A stretch of 64,000 nt of DNA from Rhizophlyctis rosea (lineage: Eukaryota; Chytridiomycota; Chytridiomycetes; Rhizophlyctidales; Rhizophlyctidaceae). Below the pieces are notes generated by a model, which did not search any database, was not told where the DNA came from, and saw only the letters and a list, made by a program, of their open reading frames with translations. Positions 60,559 through 64,000 of the stretch are shown piece after piece. The stretch is taken from assembly GCA_027596075.1 (NCBI GenBank), contig JADGJC010000070.1, forward strand, positions 1 through 64,000. The letters run 5' to 3'. The first letter of the stretch is position 1; each line of letters starts with the position of its first letter. The translations under genes and the position numbers were made by a program.

Positions 60559-63275
60559 TGACAAGGAGGCCACGACAATGAGTCAACCCTCAGATCGAAG
60601 CGCCACGCTAGCACCTTCATTCAAACGCCTACAATGCTGACTGGGGTTCTTCGCAGTCAAGCATTCTTTATAATCCTGGGTCTTGTTTTGGGTCATCGAT
60701 GAATCACCACGTCAATTCAATCAATTTCCAAAATGGTTCACGCGGCGACTCGAGAGCATTACCAACAACGAAAAAAGAACATATAAGGAGAGTCCATACC
60801 AAATACAGTTAGCAAGTTTTGCAACTTACGTAACCCAACATTGCCATCATCGAATAACGCAACTTTTTCGAAAGAACCTTGGAGTTTTCCAGCTTGGAAG
60901 TGCTCTTATTCATATTGTTCGGATGCATCGTAGGCGCTCAGCTCCATCAACCGTCCATTCCAAGTTCCGGAAGCCGCGGAAAGTCGGACTTCCATTGCAT
61001 GCAGAGGACGAGGATTTCCGCACTCAACGAGTTAGTTGACATGAATGTACCGCCGAGTAGCGTTAACAAAACAATGGTGAAGCACCTATCGACTTGTCCC
61101 AACATACTTTGCAAGTTGCACATGGTAAAATCTCAATCAGCATGTATCGTCTCTTGGAATCCGAATCTGCTGCGACATTACTGCCATTTGCCTGATCAAT
61201 AAGGGAAAACGTTGAACATACTTGAATCCTTGCCGATTGCATCGGTATGCTCGTCCAATAATTCAAGTTGCGCTCCTGTTTGCCGGGGGTTTGGAACCCT
61301 TGTGAATCTTTGCTTCCGATTCAAAAGCTTCAAAGGTGCTAATCCCGTTCGAACAATAGCAGCACCAGGTGCACTTCGCAAATAATGAGCCATGCGAAAA
61401 GAAAAGGCCGACAATAAGTGCTGTGTTTAGCTTTAAACCGGACTTTTGAAACTCTGTTGACTCGATTAGTGACATACGTCTCACCATCCCATCGTCAACT
61501 TTGAATATGCCGTCTTCAACAAGCACGGAATGGTGACCACAATAGACTTTGCGTGTCAAGTTGGTCACATTCATCCAAGAAACGGCTGCGCCAAATTAGT
61601 TTCTTCAATCATAGAATCATTGAACTCATCTACTGCTAATCATGATGTGTGTGTTTTACTATTCCCTGACACCGCCAACAGGACGCTTGACTTTAAGCTT
61701 ATGATGGGACTCAAGTGCTGTGCACCCAAAGAAAAAGACGAAAAAAATGACTCCCGCTCATTCCGAAAAAATGGCAACAAAATCCTCGTATGACGAGGTG
61801 ATTGCACAATGTTTTGAGTCGGGTCAATCTCTTTGCTAATGGATCCTTGGCGCATGATCGTCATGCAACTAAGATAAAAATTTTGGCAGAGATAGTGTTG
61901 ACGCCCATCGCGCATCACTCAGATGAATCAGTCAAATCACTCTGGTGATGAATGGGGGGGAGCCAGGACCATCATCATCTAGCAGACTGCCGTCGCAGAA
62001 GTTTCGCGAATCGACCAACGACTTCAACGGGCAGTGAAGCGCGAAAGTGGTCATACCAAAGGCCACCGCCCGGTGACGACCCATTTGGCTCGGCTCAGGC
62101 AATCCGGGCTCACCCACAAAAAAGTGAAGGACCCTTCAAGCAGAGGAGGTATGCTCAAAACCACACCCTCCACTTCCTCCAGATCCGCAAGGAGGCAATT
62201 TCTGAACTCGAACAGAGAATATTAAATTTCAGCTCTTATCGATCTTCTTAATTCTTCAGATTACCATCTTCATTATACCATCCATCACACCGCCCGAAAA
62301 GTCTTTGCAATCTGTTTCCGCCCTACAGAAGATTTCTTCCATCAAAACGCACCCCAACTCAGAATTTGATAACCCATTATGGGGATACGTCCGTTCTTCA
62401 GACCTCCGCAAACTCCTTTCCCACCCGATAATGCCATTCCCTGTTCGCATCTCAACAACTTCCACAATCAAAGTTTTCAATCATGCAGAGTCAGCCTCAA
62501 TTGTACAGCACGTCCAACACGCGCCGCGGGTTTTGACTACCAGAACCGAAGACTTTTGGGGGCTCAAAATTGGTTACACTCATCGATCAAAAGGGTAGCA
62601 GTAGATGATCAACAGAACATCAAACTCATCCCACTTCAACGGCTATAGGCTTATTTCTTCTTGAGCATGAAGGGCCGTTTGCCTGGACTATCTGCGCAAA
62701 GCTTCAGTCAGTGTGTGCCTGTGCCTTGTGACGTGTACAAATGGAGATGCATGTATACGGCAGTAAGAATGAGAGCATTAGGGAACATACCAGAAGGGGT
62801 AACAGCTAATAACAGTTGACTCCCATATGATCAGAGTGGTTAGGTGCTATACAAGAGAATTGTCTTCGCAGTTTTTACTTGTAAGGTCCACATAAGCAAT
62901 ATCTGCTGCGCCCCATCTGGCCCGGGGAGTGGCAGTGTCAAGTGGCGCAGTGCATCCGGGCCATTTTCCCGTCCATTGCTCAGCTCTAAGTGCTCTAGCA
63001 CGAAGACCCTTCAACCAAACCAACCAATGCCACACTCAAAGCACACGCCATATCCTCCAATCGAAACAAGAATTCAGAACACATAATATCAATCGTTCCT
63101 TCTTTACTCAAACATCATTACTGATTCTGGTGAGGCCGATAAGACATCTCGTCACATCTCAATCTAAAAAATCTCTCCTCTCCTCCACATTGGGCAACAA
63201 TTCTCGTGCGATCCCCTGGCAGTACTACACTCCAAACATCATTTTCAGAAACTCGTTCACGATCACCATCTTACA
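60559..63275. other. Intergenic, nothing recognised
   Basis: Short open frames occur on both strands but none has a recognisable motif or consistent splice pattern. The last 300 bases before 63276 are pyrimidine- and A-rich, as expected upstream of a gene. Confidence 0.4.
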
Positions 63276-63890
63276 ATGCCATTCCCCCTCCGCATATCAA
63301 CAAACGACACAACACCAACACCAAGTCCCACACGCGCCATTACCAACCACGAATCATTCTACCACAACCATCCCGCAGCATTCTGGGCCCTCCTCATCCT
63401 AGCAATATTATTCCTGTGGTGTACCTGCGCCCATATGTATCGGCGAAAGCGACGGGTGAGTAACCGTAGCCCGTGTTCAGCCAATCTCCAACGTGGACAC
63501 ATTTCGCAAAAACATCTACTAATTCTCATACTCCGGCAGCATCGAAGGGGGAGAAAAAGAGCCCGTTCATTAAATGATGGTCGGATCGGACGTCAATCAC
63601 CATTATATGACGAACAACCACGCTTTGTATCCTCTCCAACAACAACATATATCGACATTGGAAGCAACGACACTTGCCATGATCACCACCACGGGAATAA
63701 TGATTGCTGCTGTTGTGGAGATGACTGTTTGGACTGTTGCTGCTGCTGGGATTGCGGGGGCGGCGTAGGGAATGGGTTAGATGTGGGTCATCATGGTGGA
63801 GATTGTGGGGGAGGAGATTGCGGAGGCTGTGATTGTGGAGGATGTGATTGCGGAGGATGTGATTGTGGAGGCGGAGGATGTAGTTGTTAG
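63276..63890 (+). CDS. Single-pass membrane protein with a Cys/Gly repeat tail
   Basis: Exons 63276-63455 and 63540-63890 join in phase (donor GTGAGT, acceptor GGCAG) to give 176 residues. Residues about 33-50 (PAAFWALLILAILFLWCTC) form one membrane helix, followed by a basic stop-transfer run (MYRRKRR). After a linker with a DEQPR segment, the tail is His/Asp/Cys-rich: CHDHHHGNND, blocks CCCC twice, then repeats of DCGGC to the last residues CSC. The DNA of the tail is a 15-bp imperfect repeat at about 63800-63882. Cys-Gly-Asp repeats with histidines suggest metal binding or disulfide-linked clustering; this is inference. The intron is 84 nt, a multiple of three, and has no stop, so unspliced RNA would encode a 204-residue form. 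Confidence 0.6.
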   Translation: MPFPLRISTNDTTPTPSPTRAITNHESFYHNHPAAFWALLILAILFLWCTCAHMYRRKRRVSNRSPCSANLQRGHISQKHLLILILRQHRRGRKRARSLNDGRIGRQSPLYDEQPRFVSSPTTTYIDIGSNDTCHDHHHGNNDCCCCGDDCLDCCCCWDCGGGVGNGLDVGHHGGDCGGGDCGGCDCGGCDCGGCDCGGGGCSC

Positions 63891-64000
63891 AGCGGCAAAT
63901 GAGAGGCATCACATTGTACATAATCACTCATAAAATCCCAAAACCTTTCAACTCCTGCATCAAAGACGTAGACTTTCCAGCTTTATTACAACAAGATATG
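63891..64000. other. Window end, 3' flank
   Basis: Short sequence after the stop codon of the last gene; an AATCAC/ATAAAA stretch near 63920-63935 may include its polyadenylation signal. Confidence 0.4.

Noticed and set aside
62430..62600. Possible paralogue of the 63.3-kb Cys-rich gene, because ATGCCATTCCC followed by CGCAT-TCAACAA occurs near 62431 and at 63276
   Set aside because: Similarity is limited to about 30 bases and does not extend into a membrane helix or a Cys tail.

Overview
This window looks like nuclear DNA of an early-diverging fungus, most likely a chytrid. The genes are split by many short GT-AG introns and use the standard genetic code. The gene set is fungal or opisthokont: a Rap1/Rsr1-type GTPase, a Doa4/USP8-type ubiquitin protease, a Tudor-SN nuclease, a TenA protein, a secreted spherulin-4 family protein, a pentatricopeptide protein, a Rho GEF, malate synthase and ankyrin proteins. 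The species assignment is inference. One assembly gap (N run, 25643-26365) interrupts the pentatricopeptide gene.

Layout. 1-6.9 kb is a decayed Ty3/gypsy-like retroelement on the + strand, with reverse transcriptase, RNase H and integrase broken by stops and frameshifts. Unusually, an exonuclease III/APE-like nuclease domain lies in the same frame directly before the reverse transcriptase. 6.9-10.2 kb is non-coding or decayed and holds a perfect 30-bp palindrome. 10.2-12.3 kb is a multi-exon membrane protein. 13.1-15.3 kb has an intact secreted spherulin-4 family gene (- strand) and the relic of a second copy. 17.4-21.7 kb is a Doa4/USP8-like deubiquitinase (11 or more exons). 22.9-24.2 kb is a Rap1-like GTPase with a complete CAAX box. 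24.9-27.9 kb (-) is the pentatricopeptide gene with the gap. 28.8-29.7 kb (-) is TenA.

29.7-38.3 kb is gene-poor. It contains an unrecognised coiled-coil/Cys-cluster protein (33.9-35.4 kb, -), several weak gene fragments and small tandem repeats. 38.7-42.0 kb is a full-length Tudor-SN. 42.4-44.4 kb is a diverged malate synthase with active-site replacements and a 2-nt deletion exactly at the expected catalytic aspartate codon. 44.5-47.9 kb carries one intact ankyrin protein and two ankyrin fragments. 48.7-54.4 kb (-) is a very large IQ-CH-DH Rho GEF of about 1861 residues. 57.8-58.6 kb (-) is a polytopic membrane protein. 59-63 kb is nearly empty. 63.3-63.9 kb encodes a single-pass protein with a Cys/Gly repeat tail.

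The intact genes are ordinary eukaryotic housekeeping and signalling genes with no operon-like organisation. Rap1 and the CH-DH GEF both belong to polarity/cytoskeleton signalling, but nothing here shows that they act together. Exon boundaries given below were placed by eye from splice consensus, reading phase and family conservation.
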